Position numbers and translations under genes: made by a program. The notes below the pieces were generated by a model. It searched no databases. It was not told where the DNA came from and was given only the letters and a program-made list of their open reading frames with translations. A stretch of DNA of 64,000 nucleotides, from assembly GCF_009674725.1 (NCBI RefSeq), contig NZ_WKKH01000019.1:1-64000 (forward strand). Direction: 5' to 3'. This stretch comes from Pedobacter petrophilus. GTDB lineage: Bacteria; Bacteroidota; Bacteroidia; Sphingobacteriales; Sphingobacteriaceae. Of this stretch, positions 48,234-57,353 are shown one piece after another (within the stretch, counting starts at the first letter, position 1; each line of letters opens with the position of its first letter).

Positions 48234-48863
48234 TTATTTGGCAAATGCCTCCTCCAAAGTTTTTACAGAATCAGCAGTTAACACAAGCACACCAGCATTT
48301 AATACATCATAGGTATTTAAATCTGCTGCAGAGATTACTTTTGTTTTCTGAACGTTTCTGCTTGATAAATAGATATTATTATTTTGTGCAGGTAAAACCA
48401 ATAAAGTTTTTTGAGTACCTACGTTTAACGCAGCCAATAAACTTGTGTAGTTTTTAGTTTTAGCTGTATCGAAGTTGAAATCTTCTAAAATTACCACGTT
48501 GTTATCTTTTGCTTTATAAGCTAAAGCAGATTTACGTGCCAATGATTTTAATTTCTTGTTCAATTTAAAGCTATAGTCACGAGGTTGAGGACCGAAAACA
48601 CGACCACCACCGTTAAATAACGGAGATTTAATGCTACCAGCACGTGCACCACCTGTACCTTTTTGTTTGTATAGTTTACGGGTCGAACCAGCAATCTCAT
48701 TACGTTGTTTAGATTTGTGAGTACCCTGACGCTGATTAGCCAAATACTGTTTTACATCTAAATAAATCGCGTGGTCGTTAGGCTCGATACCAAATACCGA
48801 TTCAGGAAGTTGCACCTTGGCACCTGTTTCTTTACCTGAAATGTTTAATACTTTAACTTCCAT
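48234..48863 (-). CDS. rplD: 50S ribosomal protein L4
   Basis: 209-residue protein with a tunnel-lining loop ([20 protein letters not shown], residues ~67-86) and the [20 protein letters not shown] segment. In E. coli L4 also represses its own operon; whether it does here is unknown. Starts 4 bases after the rplC stop. Confidence 0.98.
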   Translation of the reverse strand: MEVKVLNISGKETGAKVQLPESVFGIEPNDHAIYLDVKQYLANQRQGTHKSKQRNEIAGSTRKLYKQKGTGGARAGSIKSPLFNGGGRVFGPQPRDYSFKLNKKLKSLARKSALAYKAKDNNVVILEDFNFDTAKTKNYTSLLAALNVGTQKTLLVLPAQNNNIYLSSRNVQKTKVISAADLNTYDVLNAGVLVLTADSVKTLEEAFAK

Positions 48864-48867
48864 CTGA

Positions 48868-49485
48868 TTACTTGTCTAAGATTACGTAAGAACCTTTAGC
48901 TCCTGGAATGGAACCACTAACTACTAATAAGTTTTGCTCAGCATAAACTTTCAAAACCTGTAAGTTCTGAACTTTTACCCTGTCTCCACCTGTTCTTCCA
49001 GCCATGCGCATTCCTTTGAATACACGTGAAGGGAATGACGATGCTCCCAATGATCCCGGGGCACGTAAACGGTTATGCTGACCGTGAGTCTGCATACCAA
49101 CACCGGCAAATCCGTGGCGTTTTACAACACCTTGAAAACCTTTACCTTTTGAGGTACCTACAACATCAACAAAATCGCCTTCTGCGAAAGAATCAACCGT
49201 TACTACATCACCTAAATTAAGTGAAGTTGTAAACGAATCAAATTCTACCAGCTTGCGTTTCGGAGTTGTGTTTGCTTTCGCGAAATGGCCTTTCAATGGT
49301 TGAGTTGTGTTTTTCTCTTTTTTCTCATCGTAACCCAACTGGATTGATGAATAACCATCTACTTCTTCGGTTTTTACCTGTGTAACTACACAAGGTCCAG
49401 CCTCGATTACCGTACAAGGAATGTTTCTTCCTTCGGCATCAAAGATACTGGTCATTCCTACTTTTTTTCCAATAATTCCTGACAT
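48868..49485 (-). CDS. rplC: 50S ribosomal protein L3
   Basis: 205 residues from the ATG at 49485 ([20 protein letters not shown]). A frame opening at 49575 would begin upstream of the promoter-proximal transcription start and adds unrelated sequence, so it is rejected. Landmarks: [19 protein letters not shown] and [20 protein letters not shown]. It is the first gene of this part of the S10 cluster; rpsJ, its usual upstream neighbour, lies 9.5 kb away. It has its own promoter and a 70-base leader. Confidence 0.97.
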   Translation of the reverse strand: MSGIIGKKVGMTSIFDAEGRNIPCTVIEAGPCVVTQVKTEEVDGYSSIQLGYDEKKEKNTTQPLKGHFAKANTTPKRKLVEFDSFTTSLNLGDVVTVDSFAEGDFVDVVGTSKGKGFQGVVKRHGFAGVGMQTHGQHNRLRAPGSLGASSFPSRVFKGMRMAGRTGGDRVKVQNLQVLKVYAEQNLLVVSGSIPGAKGSYVILDK

Positions 49486-49510
49486 TTTATCTTTTAATTT
49501 TAACACCCAT

Positions 49511-49528
49511 CGAAGCAGTAGGGCTTCG
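49511..49528 (-). other. Hairpin in the rplC leader
   Basis: CGAAGC and GCTTCG form a 6-base stem with a 6-base loop in the untranslated leader of rplC, 26 bases before the ATG. It could be part of an autogenous control site, but no family match was recognised. Confidence 0.4.
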
Positions 49529-49562
49529 TTCAAGGTGGTTGTACATCCCCCGAAAGGGACGG

Positions 49563-49593
49563 CAAAGATAGGCAAGAAATATTAATTTTCAAA
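49563..49593 (-). promoter_or_regulatory. Promoter of the rplC-rplQ cluster
   Basis: On the minus strand TTTG, 19 bases, TATCTTTG: an exact match to the Bacteroidetes -33/-7 pattern. Expected start of transcription is near 49557, giving a leader of about 70 bases before rplC. Confidence 0.8.
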
Positions 49594-49657
49594 TAGTTAG
49601 CGAATTATTTTTTCAAATAAATTGCTGATATGATGGGATTTAACTAAAAAAGAGATG

Positions 49658-50053
49658 TTAATGTGCCAAACCACCATTTAAACTGATGGTTATGATCGCT
49701 AAAATGATAAATCCAATAAGTACATATAGGTAATCCCGCTCGATTAAAAAGCTAAAAATAGCGAAAACAATGCGTGCAATCGGCGTAAAAATTAACATCA
49801 GGATACCAAACTGCACAATGGCATCGCCCTGAAAAGTAGATACCCCTTTAAATATGGCTATTATGGAAGAAAACTTGCTTAACTCAGGTTTAAAAACTTT
49901 ATAGTTGGTAATAGCGCCTTTGTTATGGATCAGAAAAATTGTACCACCTATTAATACAATACTCATCGAAATGATTACACCTGCACGCAAAAGCGTACCC
50001 AGAATCACCTGAATATCTCTGTCGTTCATTTTTTCTTTTTCCAGTGTATTCAT
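49658..50053 (-). CDS. DUF1634 family membrane protein
   Basis: 131 residues with three predicted membrane spans (about 27-45, 75-97 and 108-126), fitting DUF1634. These proteins are often encoded next to TauE/SafE-type transporters, as here: the start overlaps the transporter stop by one base (TAATG). It may be an accessory subunit of that transporter; no biochemical role is known to me. Confidence 0.82.
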   Translation of the reverse strand: MNTLEKEKMNDRDIQVILGTLLRAGVIISMSIVLIGGTIFLIHNKGAITNYKVFKPELSKFSSIIAIFKGVSTFQGDAIVQFGILMLIFTPIARIVFAIFSFLIERDYLYVLIGFIILAIITISLNGGLAH

Positions 50054-50886
50054 TATAATCCGCTTATTCCTTTATAGATCATTTGCAGTGCTAAAAAAGC
50101 AACCACTACAGCAAATACAATTTTAAGTTTACCGGTATTGGCCTTTAATAAAACTTTAGAGCCAACTGTTGCACCCGTTAAAACACCTATGCAAACCGGC
50201 ATGGCAATCCCGGGGTCGATCTGGCCGCGGTGTAAATAAACCACCGCACTGGCTGCTGCCGTAACGCCCATCATAAAATTACTGGTTGTAGTTGATACCT
50301 TAAAGGGTAAACGCATAATGTTATCCATTGCGATTACTTTTAATGCTCCGCTCCCAATGCCGAGTAAACCAGAAAGTGTGCCGGCGAAAAGCATCATTAA
50401 GAAACCGCCCGGAATGTTTTTAACGGCATATTGATGATCTACCCCTTTATCTGGATAAGATCCATTTAATTTAAAGAATTTTGCCCATTTATCGGTATTA
50501 TCTAATGTGCTATGATCTACCTTCTTCTTTAAAGTCATGATGGCCGAAAAGATTAGGATGCAACCAAAAAGAATAGCAATATAGTTCGCATTAAGATAAA
50601 CAGCTACAATGGCACCACTAATGGCACCAACAGTTGTTGCAATTTCGAGAAACATCCCAATTCTAATATTGGTGATTCCCTCTTTTACATAAGCCGCCGC
50701 TGAGCCCGATGAGGTGGCAATTACCGAAACAATAGACGCGCCAATGGCATAATGAATGTCTACGCCGAGGGCTAGCGTAAGCAATGGGATAATAATTACA
50801 CCGCCACCCAAACCCGTTAGCGAGCCTAATAAACCAGCTAAAAAAGCGCCTAATAAAACGATTATGGTAAATAACAATACCGACAT
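50053..50886 (-). CDS. TauE/SafE family anion exporter
   Basis: 277-residue inner-membrane protein with about eight spans in two related halves, each starting with a Gly-rich helix (GLLGSLTGLGGGVIIIPLL; LSGLLGIGSGALKVIAM). This is the pattern of the TauE/SafE family, which moves sulfite, sulfoacetate or other small organic anions. The substrate here is not known. It is co-transcribed with the DUF1634 gene. A word-repeat hairpin lies about 90 bases upstream. Confidence 0.88.
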   Translation of the reverse strand: MSVLLFTIIVLLGAFLAGLLGSLTGLGGGVIIIPLLTLALGVDIHYAIGASIVSVIATSSGSAAAYVKEGITNIRIGMFLEIATTVGAISGAIVAVYLNANYIAILFGCILIFSAIMTLKKKVDHSTLDNTDKWAKFFKLNGSYPDKGVDHQYAVKNIPGGFLMMLFAGTLSGLLGIGSGALKVIAMDNIMRLPFKVSTTTSNFMMGVTAAASAVVYLHRGQIDPGIAMPVCIGVLTGATVGSKVLLKANTGKLKIVFAVVVAFLALQMIYKGISGL

Positions 50887-50975
50887 GCGGGCAAATATAA
50901 GTGACTTGTTTTGGGGAAACGAAGGATTTAGGGAATAAAATAAAGTCTATATGTTAAGGGGATAAAATAGAATTT

Positions 50976-51045
50976 GATTGATTAAGTTTTGAATGACTGA
51001 ATGCTATAGGCGAAGGTTATTCTCTCATTCAAAAATCACTCATTC
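50976..51045. repeat. Word-repeat hairpin, upstream of the TauE gene
   Basis: Left arm 50976-51003 (GATTGATTAAGTTTTGAATG and on) and right arm 51022-51045 pair at about three quarters of 24 positions around an 18-base loop. It uses the same GAATGA words as the elements at 40742 and 61553. It ends on the stop codon of the next gene. Confidence 0.7.
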
Positions 51046-51638
51046 TATAATTTATAATGCAATTTACTTTCCTGATTCAAATCAACATGCTCAAAACTCT
51101 CCAACAGTTCAAAAGCAATTTGTCTCACCGTTTCAGGGATTGGGTTAATGGTCGATTTATTGCCTTCAGTATCTTTTACCGTCCAGCCTGATGTATTTAA
51201 CACCAAAGGCTCGGCATTGGCCAACGATTTAATTATTTTGCCTCTTGCAAAAGCAATACCATCCGAATCGATAATCACCTTTTTATTGTTCCACCAGTTT
51301 TCTTGTGATACCGTTGTTAAAACAGAACGATCTAACTTGGCAGTATAGTCCCAACCCTTCCCCACCTTATGCATTAATTTTAATAAACCGATAAAATTGG
51401 TGAGACTTTTAGGATTATAAACTTCCGAACTGCAATACATTTCGAGGTGGCTTAGTTTAAGTTGTCCCAACAATGCTTTCGAATGATCAGTATTATGAAA
51501 AATCACCATTATTCTTTCAGCAATTAAAGAAATAACCGCTTCGTTTCCCTGATCATATTCACCACAAAGTATTTCGATATCTTTTAATTGTTGCTGCAAC
51601 ATCGAAACCAGTTCAGGTTTATTCAAAATGGTTTTCAT
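51045..51638 (-). CDS. Conserved-looking cytosolic protein of unknown function
   Basis: 197 residues, soluble, no signal peptide or membrane span. The N-terminal half is predicted helical; the C-terminal half contains DSDGIAFARGKIIKSLANAE and NTSGWTVKDTEGNKSTINPI, mixed alpha/beta. I recognise no family. It is 9 bases downstream of the prephenate-dehydrogenase-like gene on the same strand, so they share a transcript. A role linked to aromatic amino acids cannot be claimed from this alone. Confidence 0.7.
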   Translation of the reverse strand: MKTILNKPELVSMLQQQLKDIEILCGEYDQGNEAVISLIAERIMVIFHNTDHSKALLGQLKLSHLEMYCSSEVYNPKSLTNFIGLLKLMHKVGKGWDYTAKLDRSVLTTVSQENWWNNKKVIIDSDGIAFARGKIIKSLANAEPLVLNTSGWTVKDTEGNKSTINPIPETVRQIAFELLESFEHVDLNQESKLHYKL

Positions 51639-51647
51639 ATAGAATAA

Positions 51648-52904
51648 TTACTTGCCCAGCCTTTTAATCATTTCGGCACTTAAATCTCTTCCATCATTTA
51701 AACGGTTGGCGAAGAATGATTTGGCCGCTTCGAAATGTTCTTTGTAACCTTTTAAATCGCCATAGCCAATAATCGATGCCCACTCATGCACCGCCGTGTG
51801 AAATTCCAAATCATCTCCACGAATAGATTTATCATATAAAGCAGTATTAATCGACTCCTCTAACATTTCTTCATTCTTGAAAAGATATTCGGCAATGCCC
51901 AACCTCAATTTAAAAGGTGGCGTTTGGCAGATCAGGTTATCGTAAGGGTTTACGCCCATTTTATACCAGGCATAAACCATGCTTAATAAACTTAAATGAG
52001 AATTTGGTTTTTGTTTATGATTAGCATCAGAAAGACTAAATTCTTTCATAATGTTATCATCCAAAAGTAAAAGGGTACGGCTTTCATGAAACACAAAATC
52101 TCTGGCTGCGTAAATTTTCGCCCTGAATTCCGTTTCATTTTCGCAAATCATTAATTTATAAAGCTCAGATTCTGCCTGCGCATAATATTTAACCTGCTTT
52201 TGAGCATAAGGATTTAAAATGGCCAAGCCTGCATAAATGTGAGATTTATAGCTAAAAATTCTCAGTGTAGTTAAAATTTTGACATTGTCTATTCCTCCGG
52301 AATAAGCTGGATTATCCCATGGAAAAAAGCCTGCATTTTTCCAGGCAGACCCCATACTTTCAAAACCCATATGGGTTACCGCCTGCGTGTCGGCAACAAT
52401 TCTATCGTGTTCACGATAATCATCCATCTCAATGATGTTCGATTTTAATGACTTGTAAATTTCCAGTGCCTGCCCATAAACTTCGTCTGTAGCACGGTGA
52501 CGAACCACTACAAGCGTTTGCCCTTCGGGACTAAATGCCGGGCCATGTAAAGAGTGACAGGTTACAATCTGTGTATCGGCTGGTAAATGTTTTTCGAATG
52601 CTGCAATTTCAGGGTGTTTAACTGAGGTTTGGCCGGAAACGATTGCACCGAACTTTGTCGACCGGGCGAAGGTTGCCACCACTTCATCTATTTTCTCTGC
52701 TTCTACACAATAAATGATAAAGTCTGATTTTCTTGCTACCTCATGTCCGTCTAATAAAACTTCAACACCTTTTGGTTCGAGTTCACTTTTTAATTCGGCA
52801 AAACGCAAGGGCATATCTGCTCCACATACTCTATAACCAGCACCTGCAAACGATACGGCATACAATTTACCCATATCGCCTAAACCGATAATTCCTATTT
52901 GCAT
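51648..52904 (-). CDS. Prephenate dehydrogenase, fungal Tyr1-like
   Basis: 418 residues from the ATG at 52904 (MQIGIIGLGDMGKLYA), which starts directly with the NAD(P)-binding Rossmann motif GLGDMG. An earlier ATG at 52925 would add seven residues. Oxidative decarboxylation of prephenate in tyrosine synthesis is the expected activity. Segments HSLHGP, ADTQAVTH, SMGSAW, PNSHLSLL and DDLEF match, from memory, the yeast Tyr1 protein rather than the shorter bacterial TyrA. A TACATTTG element 5 bases before the ATG would give an almost leaderless mRNA. No other aromatic-pathway gene is adjacent. Confidence 0.75.
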   Translation of the reverse strand: MQIGIIGLGDMGKLYAVSFAGAGYRVCGADMPLRFAELKSELEPKGVEVLLDGHEVARKSDFIIYCVEAEKIDEVVATFARSTKFGAIVSGQTSVKHPEIAAFEKHLPADTQIVTCHSLHGPAFSPEGQTLVVVRHRATDEVYGQALEIYKSLKSNIIEMDDYREHDRIVADTQAVTHMGFESMGSAWKNAGFFPWDNPAYSGGIDNVKILTTLRIFSYKSHIYAGLAILNPYAQKQVKYYAQAESELYKLMICENETEFRAKIYAARDFVFHESRTLLLLDDNIMKEFSLSDANHKQKPNSHLSLLSMVYAWYKMGVNPYDNLICQTPPFKLRLGIAEYLFKNEEMLEESINTALYDKSIRGDDLEFHTAVHEWASIIGYGDLKGYKEHFEAAKSFFANRLNDGRDLSAEMIKRLGK

Positions 52905-53076
52905 GCAGCAAATGTAATCTATCACGATTAATTTATAATAAAACCCAGATAAAATTGTTAATTTATAAATCAGATAAAATCAATTTTGTTAGAACTACAG
53001 GGCAAAAAGTAAAATTAGATTGCCTTGTAATTGTATAAAAATGTAGTTTTACACTTTAACACCTATTATTTAAACT

Positions 53077-53688
53077 ATGCAGAAACTTAAACCAACCCTA
53101 TTGTTTTTAGCGGTTATGCTATTCGTAAACATTGCATTTGGGCAAACTAAACAAGACACTTCAAGAAATACGGACCCTTCTTTAAGTGGCCAGTACAATT
53201 TTATGTTGAAAAAATCTAAAAGTTTATATGGTGCAAAATTGATTAATCCATCCAAATTAGCGTCATTTTGGAAAAGCGTTAACGATACTTTGAGAAAAGA
53301 GCGGAAACAACTCGGTGAAGCCAGACAGGAAATTAAATCACAAAGTGAAAATATAGCCAGTTTAAAAGGTGAAGTAACTGGTAAGGAAAGTTCATTGGCA
53401 AATGCAACCGCATCTGTAAATGAAATCAGTTTTCTGGGCATTTCTTTCAATAAAGGAACATACAATACCCTTGTTTGGGCAATTATTATCTTTTTAAGCG
53501 CTGGCTTGGCGATCGTAATATTCCAGTCTGGAAAATACCGTAAAGAAGCTGCTTACCGGACTCAACTTTACCAGGAAGTTGCAGATGAATTTCAAACACA
53601 CAAGGTGAAGGCAAAAGATAAGGAAATGAGGCTCGCCAGGGAATTGCAAGATGAAAGGAATAAATGGGACGATGCAAGAGGCAGGTAA
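53077..53688 (+). CDS. Membrane protein with coiled coil
   Basis: 203 residues: signal peptide (cleavage near FGQ, residue 23), a coiled-coil stretch (about residues 68-105, ERKQLGEARQEIKSQ), one membrane span near 128-146 (LVWAIIIFLSAGLAIVIFQ), then a charged cytoplasmic helix to the end. From memory, similar Bacteroidota proteins are sometimes labelled as tRNA methyltransferases, but nothing here supports that: there is no SAM-binding motif. Function unknown. Two CAGATAAAAT repeats lie upstream at 52946 and 52971. Confidence 0.7.
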   Translation: MQKLKPTLLFLAVMLFVNIAFGQTKQDTSRNTDPSLSGQYNFMLKKSKSLYGAKLINPSKLASFWKSVNDTLRKERKQLGEARQEIKSQSENIASLKGEVTGKESSLANATASVNEISFLGISFNKGTYNTLVWAIIIFLSAGLAIVIFQSGKYRKEAAYRTQLYQEVADEFQTHKVKAKDKEMRLARELQDERNKWDDARGR

Positions 53689-53720
53689 CCGCTTATCCAG
53701 TTTTATCAATTAGCTGAACG

Positions 53721-54359
53721 TTAATTGATAAAATTACCTAATAACATCAACTTATTACTGGCAGCTAAGCCATTCGGATTACAACCGAGTTTACCTTCCG
53801 GAACTTCAAGGTTCTGTTTTTTGTAAAAGTTAATCCAAAAATCGTCAGTTTTTCCGGTTTTTGGATTAATAAAAGTCATGGGCTCCAATACAAAAATGTG
53901 ATCTTTTCTAAACGACCGCTCAATAAAATCGGAACAATAATAAGAATCCTCATTCAGAATATAGGTCCAGTTGTAAGGCTTTCCAAGCATTCTCTTAGCC
54001 GATGCTAAAGCCGCTGGAATAGCACTTTGAAAACTGTCTTTTAAGCGGTAGAGCATTATTTTATTGTCTGCCGTTTTTTGTGTCTGATAAAACTGCTGAA
54101 TACTTTCCTTTACCGAACCTTTTTTGGAGGATGCGTGCAAAACAAATGTCGAGTCTGGCTGCTTTTCGATAATCCCAATATGATCAAAAGCAATAGCATC
54201 CCTTTTTTGCGTAACCCGGTTAATGGCACCGGAAAGATTGTCTTTTTCGGCACCAACAAAGATTAAATCGCCATTTTTCAATTCAGCTACCTGAAGCGTT
54301 TGTGAATTGGCAAGATGAAAAAACAGTAAAAAACCGCTTATAAAAATAAAAAATCTCAT
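53721..54359 (-). CDS. YiiX/YebB-like NlpC/P60 cysteine hydrolase
   Basis: 212 residues with a signal peptide (cleavage after NSQ, residue 20). The permuted NlpC/P60 pattern is visible: AIAFDHIGII with H60 and SYYCSDFIERSF with the candidate nucleophile C142, near a KPYNWTYIL strand. The related families act on peptidoglycan peptides or lipids; the substrate here is not known. It ends the dgt transcription unit, starting 11 bases after the dgt stop. Confidence 0.8.
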   Translation of the reverse strand: MRFFIFISGFLLFFHLANSQTLQVAELKNGDLIFVGAEKDNLSGAINRVTQKRDAIAFDHIGIIEKQPDSTFVLHASSKKGSVKESIQQFYQTQKTADNKIMLYRLKDSFQSAIPAALASAKRMLGKPYNWTYILNEDSYYCSDFIERSFRKDHIFVLEPMTFINPKTGKTDDFWINFYKKQNLEVPEGKLGCNPNGLAASNKLMLLGNFIN

Positions 54360-54370
54360 AAAATTAATCC

Positions 54371-55714
54371 TTAGGTTTCTGATGGAAATGATATTCCTTT
54401 AATGTTGCGATATAAATCAACCGCATACAAATCAGTCATGCCCGAAACAAAATCTAAAACACTTTGTGTACGGGAGTAAATATCGGTTAAGTCGGTATGG
54501 TATTGCTTTGGAATAAGCTTTACCAGTTTTTGATAATAGTGTGTATTATTATTAATCAGTGCTGGAACAAATTCTTCCAGTAAACCAGCCATAATTTTAT
54601 AGCCTGCAACCTCTTTTTGTATTACTGATGAGAAGTTATAGATTCGCTCTATGGATACCGTCTCTATTGCTTTCCACGAGGTTAAATAAGGCTCTGGCAA
54701 AAGGTCGGTAAGGCTATAATTCAATTCACCTTTTAACAAAGCTTCCTGCTGATCAAAAAAGATACCAGCGCAAATATTAGTAAGCGTATTAATCGCCTTT
54801 GCCCTGAGTAAACCTATTTTTGCATCATCGTCTTCGTAATCATTTTTTAACCTGTCTTCTATTGTGTTAGAATTGGAGAAAGGCAATAAATAGTTTTTTA
54901 CTTCTTCGTAAGATAAAATTTTTAAACGGTGTGCATCTTCCAAATCAATAATACTATAACAAATATCATCGGCTGCTTCAACCAAATAAACCAACGGATG
55001 CCTTTTGTAAATCAGGTATTCGTTTTCCTCTCGGGTTAACCTTAGTTCAGTTGCAATCTTTTTGAATGTTTCTTCTTCCGACTGGAAAAAACCATACTTC
55101 TTTCTATGTAAAAGTTTTTTTTGTTTCCCGGCTATTGATGCGCAAGGGTACTTGGCAATGGACGCTAAGGTTGAATAAGTTAAAGCATAAGCATCATTTC
55201 CCTTTCCCTTTAACGGATGTGTAAGGATTCTAATGGCGTTCGCATTCCCTTCAAAATTAGTGAGATCTTGCCACTGCGATGCTTTCATTTCCTTTTCATA
55301 AACGCGACCGTCACCGTCAGTAAAATACCTCGATATTGCGGCTTCGCCTGAATGACCGAATGCGGGGTTGCCAAGATCGTGAGCAAGTGCCGCCGCCGCT
55401 ACAATATTTCCGACTTCATTAATTAAAGGCACTTCCTTAATTAATGAAGGCTGATGTTCTTCGAGGTTATTGAGAAAGATGTTTGCCATTGAACGGGCTA
55501 CACTTGCCACCTCTAAACTATGTGTTAACCGATTATGAACAAAAACGCTTCCTGGCAAGGGAAACACCTGCGTTTTATTTTGCAAGCGCCTGAATGGAGA
55601 AGAAAATATTAAGCGATCATAATCCCTTTGAAAATCTGACCGGGCCTTATCCCGATCACCCGTCCAACTCTCCTGCCCAAATCTTTTATTCGAAAGTAAA
55701 TATTTCCACTCCAT
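54371..55714 (-). CDS. dgt: Deoxyguanosinetriphosphate triphosphohydrolase
   Basis: 447-residue HD-domain enzyme that cleaves dGTP (or other dNTPs) to the nucleoside and triphosphate. HD ligands: H65 (NRLTHSLEV), H112-D113 (AALAHDLGNPAFGHSGE) and the later Asp near 220 (YLVEAADDICYSIID). The N-terminal SPFRRLQNKTQVFPL segment is typical of Dgt. Length fits the group-2 type. It is followed closely by the YiiX-like gene. Confidence 0.92.
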   Translation of the reverse strand: MEWKYLLSNKRFGQESWTGDRDKARSDFQRDYDRLIFSSPFRRLQNKTQVFPLPGSVFVHNRLTHSLEVASVARSMANIFLNNLEEHQPSLIKEVPLINEVGNIVAAAALAHDLGNPAFGHSGEAAISRYFTDGDGRVYEKEMKASQWQDLTNFEGNANAIRILTHPLKGKGNDAYALTYSTLASIAKYPCASIAGKQKKLLHRKKYGFFQSEEETFKKIATELRLTREENEYLIYKRHPLVYLVEAADDICYSIIDLEDAHRLKILSYEEVKNYLLPFSNSNTIEDRLKNDYEDDDAKIGLLRAKAINTLTNICAGIFFDQQEALLKGELNYSLTDLLPEPYLTSWKAIETVSIERIYNFSSVIQKEVAGYKIMAGLLEEFVPALINNNTHYYQKLVKLIPKQYHTDLTDIYSRTQSVLDFVSGMTDLYAVDLYRNIKGISFPSET

Positions 55715-55844
55715 TTAATGTAATCTCTAAAATTTGGCGCAAGTTAAACAAAAGCAGAAAACTCCTATTTAAAATAATCGTTGTAATTATATAACCTATT
55801 TACAGTTAAAAATTTATATTCGTTCCAAAATCAAACAAATTAAA

Positions 55845-56491
55845 ATGAAAAAAATCTTATTAACCCTCACGGTGTTGTTTGCGCTATTGTCAACTGTTCA
55901 GGCACAATTCGAAGGCTCGAAGCAAATTTTTGAAAGTCCTAAATTAAAAGAGGCCGTTAAATTGCAAAAACTGGTTGCTATCTTGCCTTTTGAGGTGAAA
56001 ATTTCTATCGCAAACAGCCTAAGAACTTCAATGCAGATGCTAACAAAGCACAAGAATTGTCAATGGCGAAATCGATACAGGCCAGCATGTACACTTTCCT
56101 GTTAAGAAAAAGTGATGATTACACCGTTGCATTTCAAGATGTAAACAAAACTAATATTTTGTTAAAAAAAGCCGGCGTTTTAGATAAGCTAGATGAAACA
56201 ACCAAGGATGAGCTTGCTAAAATTTTAGGCGTAGATGCTGTAATTGGCGGGAAGTTTGAAACAGAACAGACAAAAACTGAAGCTGGTGCAATTGCATCTG
56301 CAGTATTATTTGGTGGCCTCGGCGGCAAATCCGGAACAGGCACCATGTTCTTAACCATTAATAATGGTACAGATGGAGAATTGTTGTGGCGTTTTTTCAA
56401 AACAATGGATGATAATATTTTGGGTTCTACCGATGATATGGTTGAGCGCATGATGCGGAAAATATCAAGGAATTTCCCTTATAAAAGTTAA
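55845..56491 (+). pseudogene. Secreted protein of unknown function, broken by a one-base deletion
   Basis: The first frame encodes a signal peptide (MKKILLTLTVLFALLSTVQAQ) and continues to VAILPFEVKIS. After 56003-56006 the correct reading moves to another frame, giving YRKQPKNFNADANKAQELSMAKS and then a normal protein to 56491. Inserting one base near 56005 joins both into one protein of about 215 residues. The product contains LGVDAVIGGKFETEQT and GELLWRFFKTMDD, and resembles secreted proteins of the CsgG/DUF-type class, but I name no family. Either a true frameshift or a sequencing error. Confidence 0.8.
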
Positions 56492-56600
56492 AAGGCAGAA
56501 CTTATGCATACGTTTTTAACACACGCTATGAAGGAGCAGTTCAAAGATCAATCAATAGAAACTATTTACGGCCTAATCTGTTTTTCTTAAAACTAAAATT

Positions 56601-56987
56601 ATGAAAACGAGCGTTTATAATAAAGATGAGCATACTGAAGGTTATTTTGGTAAGGGGAAAAGTGAAAAAAAATCTGAGGTTCAAAAGGAATATGAAAAAG
56701 GTAATGACGGAAATGAAGTTACCGCTTTTGGCCGAGCTCCGATTGCTGAAGAAAATGCCAATGGCTTTAATGAAGGTAATATCAAAGCAAAAGATGGACT
56801 GGACAATACCGGTACTCAAGGCAAAGACTCTCTAAGCGACGACACCTATAACAGCTCTGACACCCGGCATACCATAGAAAGCGCAGCAAGCGGAACAGGT
56901 AGCTCATCTGAAGATTTCAAAGATGATCAGGATAAATCTAATATAAAACAACGAGACGAAGACGATGCGCTCAATACAGGGATATAA
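56601..56987 (+). CDS. Hydrophilic, probably disordered protein
   Basis: 128 residues with almost no hydrophobic stretch: very rich in Asp, Glu, Gly, Asn, Lys and Ser, no Cys or Trp. Landmarks: EGYFGKGKSEKKSEVQKEY and a Ser/Asp-rich C-terminal half. No domain is recognised. Such hydrophilin-like proteins often respond to osmotic or desiccation stress, but this is inference. It starts 110 bases after the frameshifted gene and is followed by a 64-residue membrane protein 9 bases on. Confidence 0.65.
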   Translation: MKTSVYNKDEHTEGYFGKGKSEKKSEVQKEYEKGNDGNEVTAFGRAPIAEENANGFNEGNIKAKDGLDNTGTQGKDSLSDDTYNSSDTRHTIESAASGTGSSSEDFKDDQDKSNIKQRDEDDALNTGI

Positions 56988-56996
56988 ATTTAAATT

Positions 56997-57191
56997 ATGG
57001 GACTATCGAAATATATTTTTTGGGGTACAGCTTCTGTTTTTGTACTTCACTATTTAACAAAAAAAAGGTTATCAGACGGGAAATCTGTTATTGACGACAT
57101 TATGGAGAAGGCGCCAAAAATAGTTAAAGAAGTAAATACGATAAAGCGAAATATTAAGATGGATTATGAACAAACTACCGGCTTATATTAA
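56997..57191 (+). CDS. Small single-span membrane protein
   Basis: 64 residues with one N-terminal hydrophobic stretch (YIFWGTASVFVLHYL) followed by a basic helix and an amphipathic C-terminus (KAPKIVKEVNTIKRNI). No family recognised. It lies 9 bases after the hydrophilic-protein gene on the same strand, so both are probably one transcript. YtxH-like small stress proteins have a similar layout, but the match is weak. Confidence 0.6.
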   Translation: MGLSKYIFWGTASVFVLHYLTKKRLSDGKSVIDDIMEKAPKIVKEVNTIKRNIKMDYEQTTGLY

Positions 57192-57353
57192 GCTACACGT
57201 TTATTAATTATTTCTAAGTTACAAACGAAGCAAAGTATTGACAAAAGCCAATAATTGTTTGTGATGACTATTTGATTTCTACGGTTAAGTTATCACTTTT
57301 GATATGCCTAAAATTCGCAACTGTTACAGATTGTAAAACCTACCTAAGAACAT

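Noticed and set aside
49486-49575. N-terminal extension of L3
   Set aside because: The extra residues do not resemble L3 and the extended start lies upstream of the predicted transcription start.
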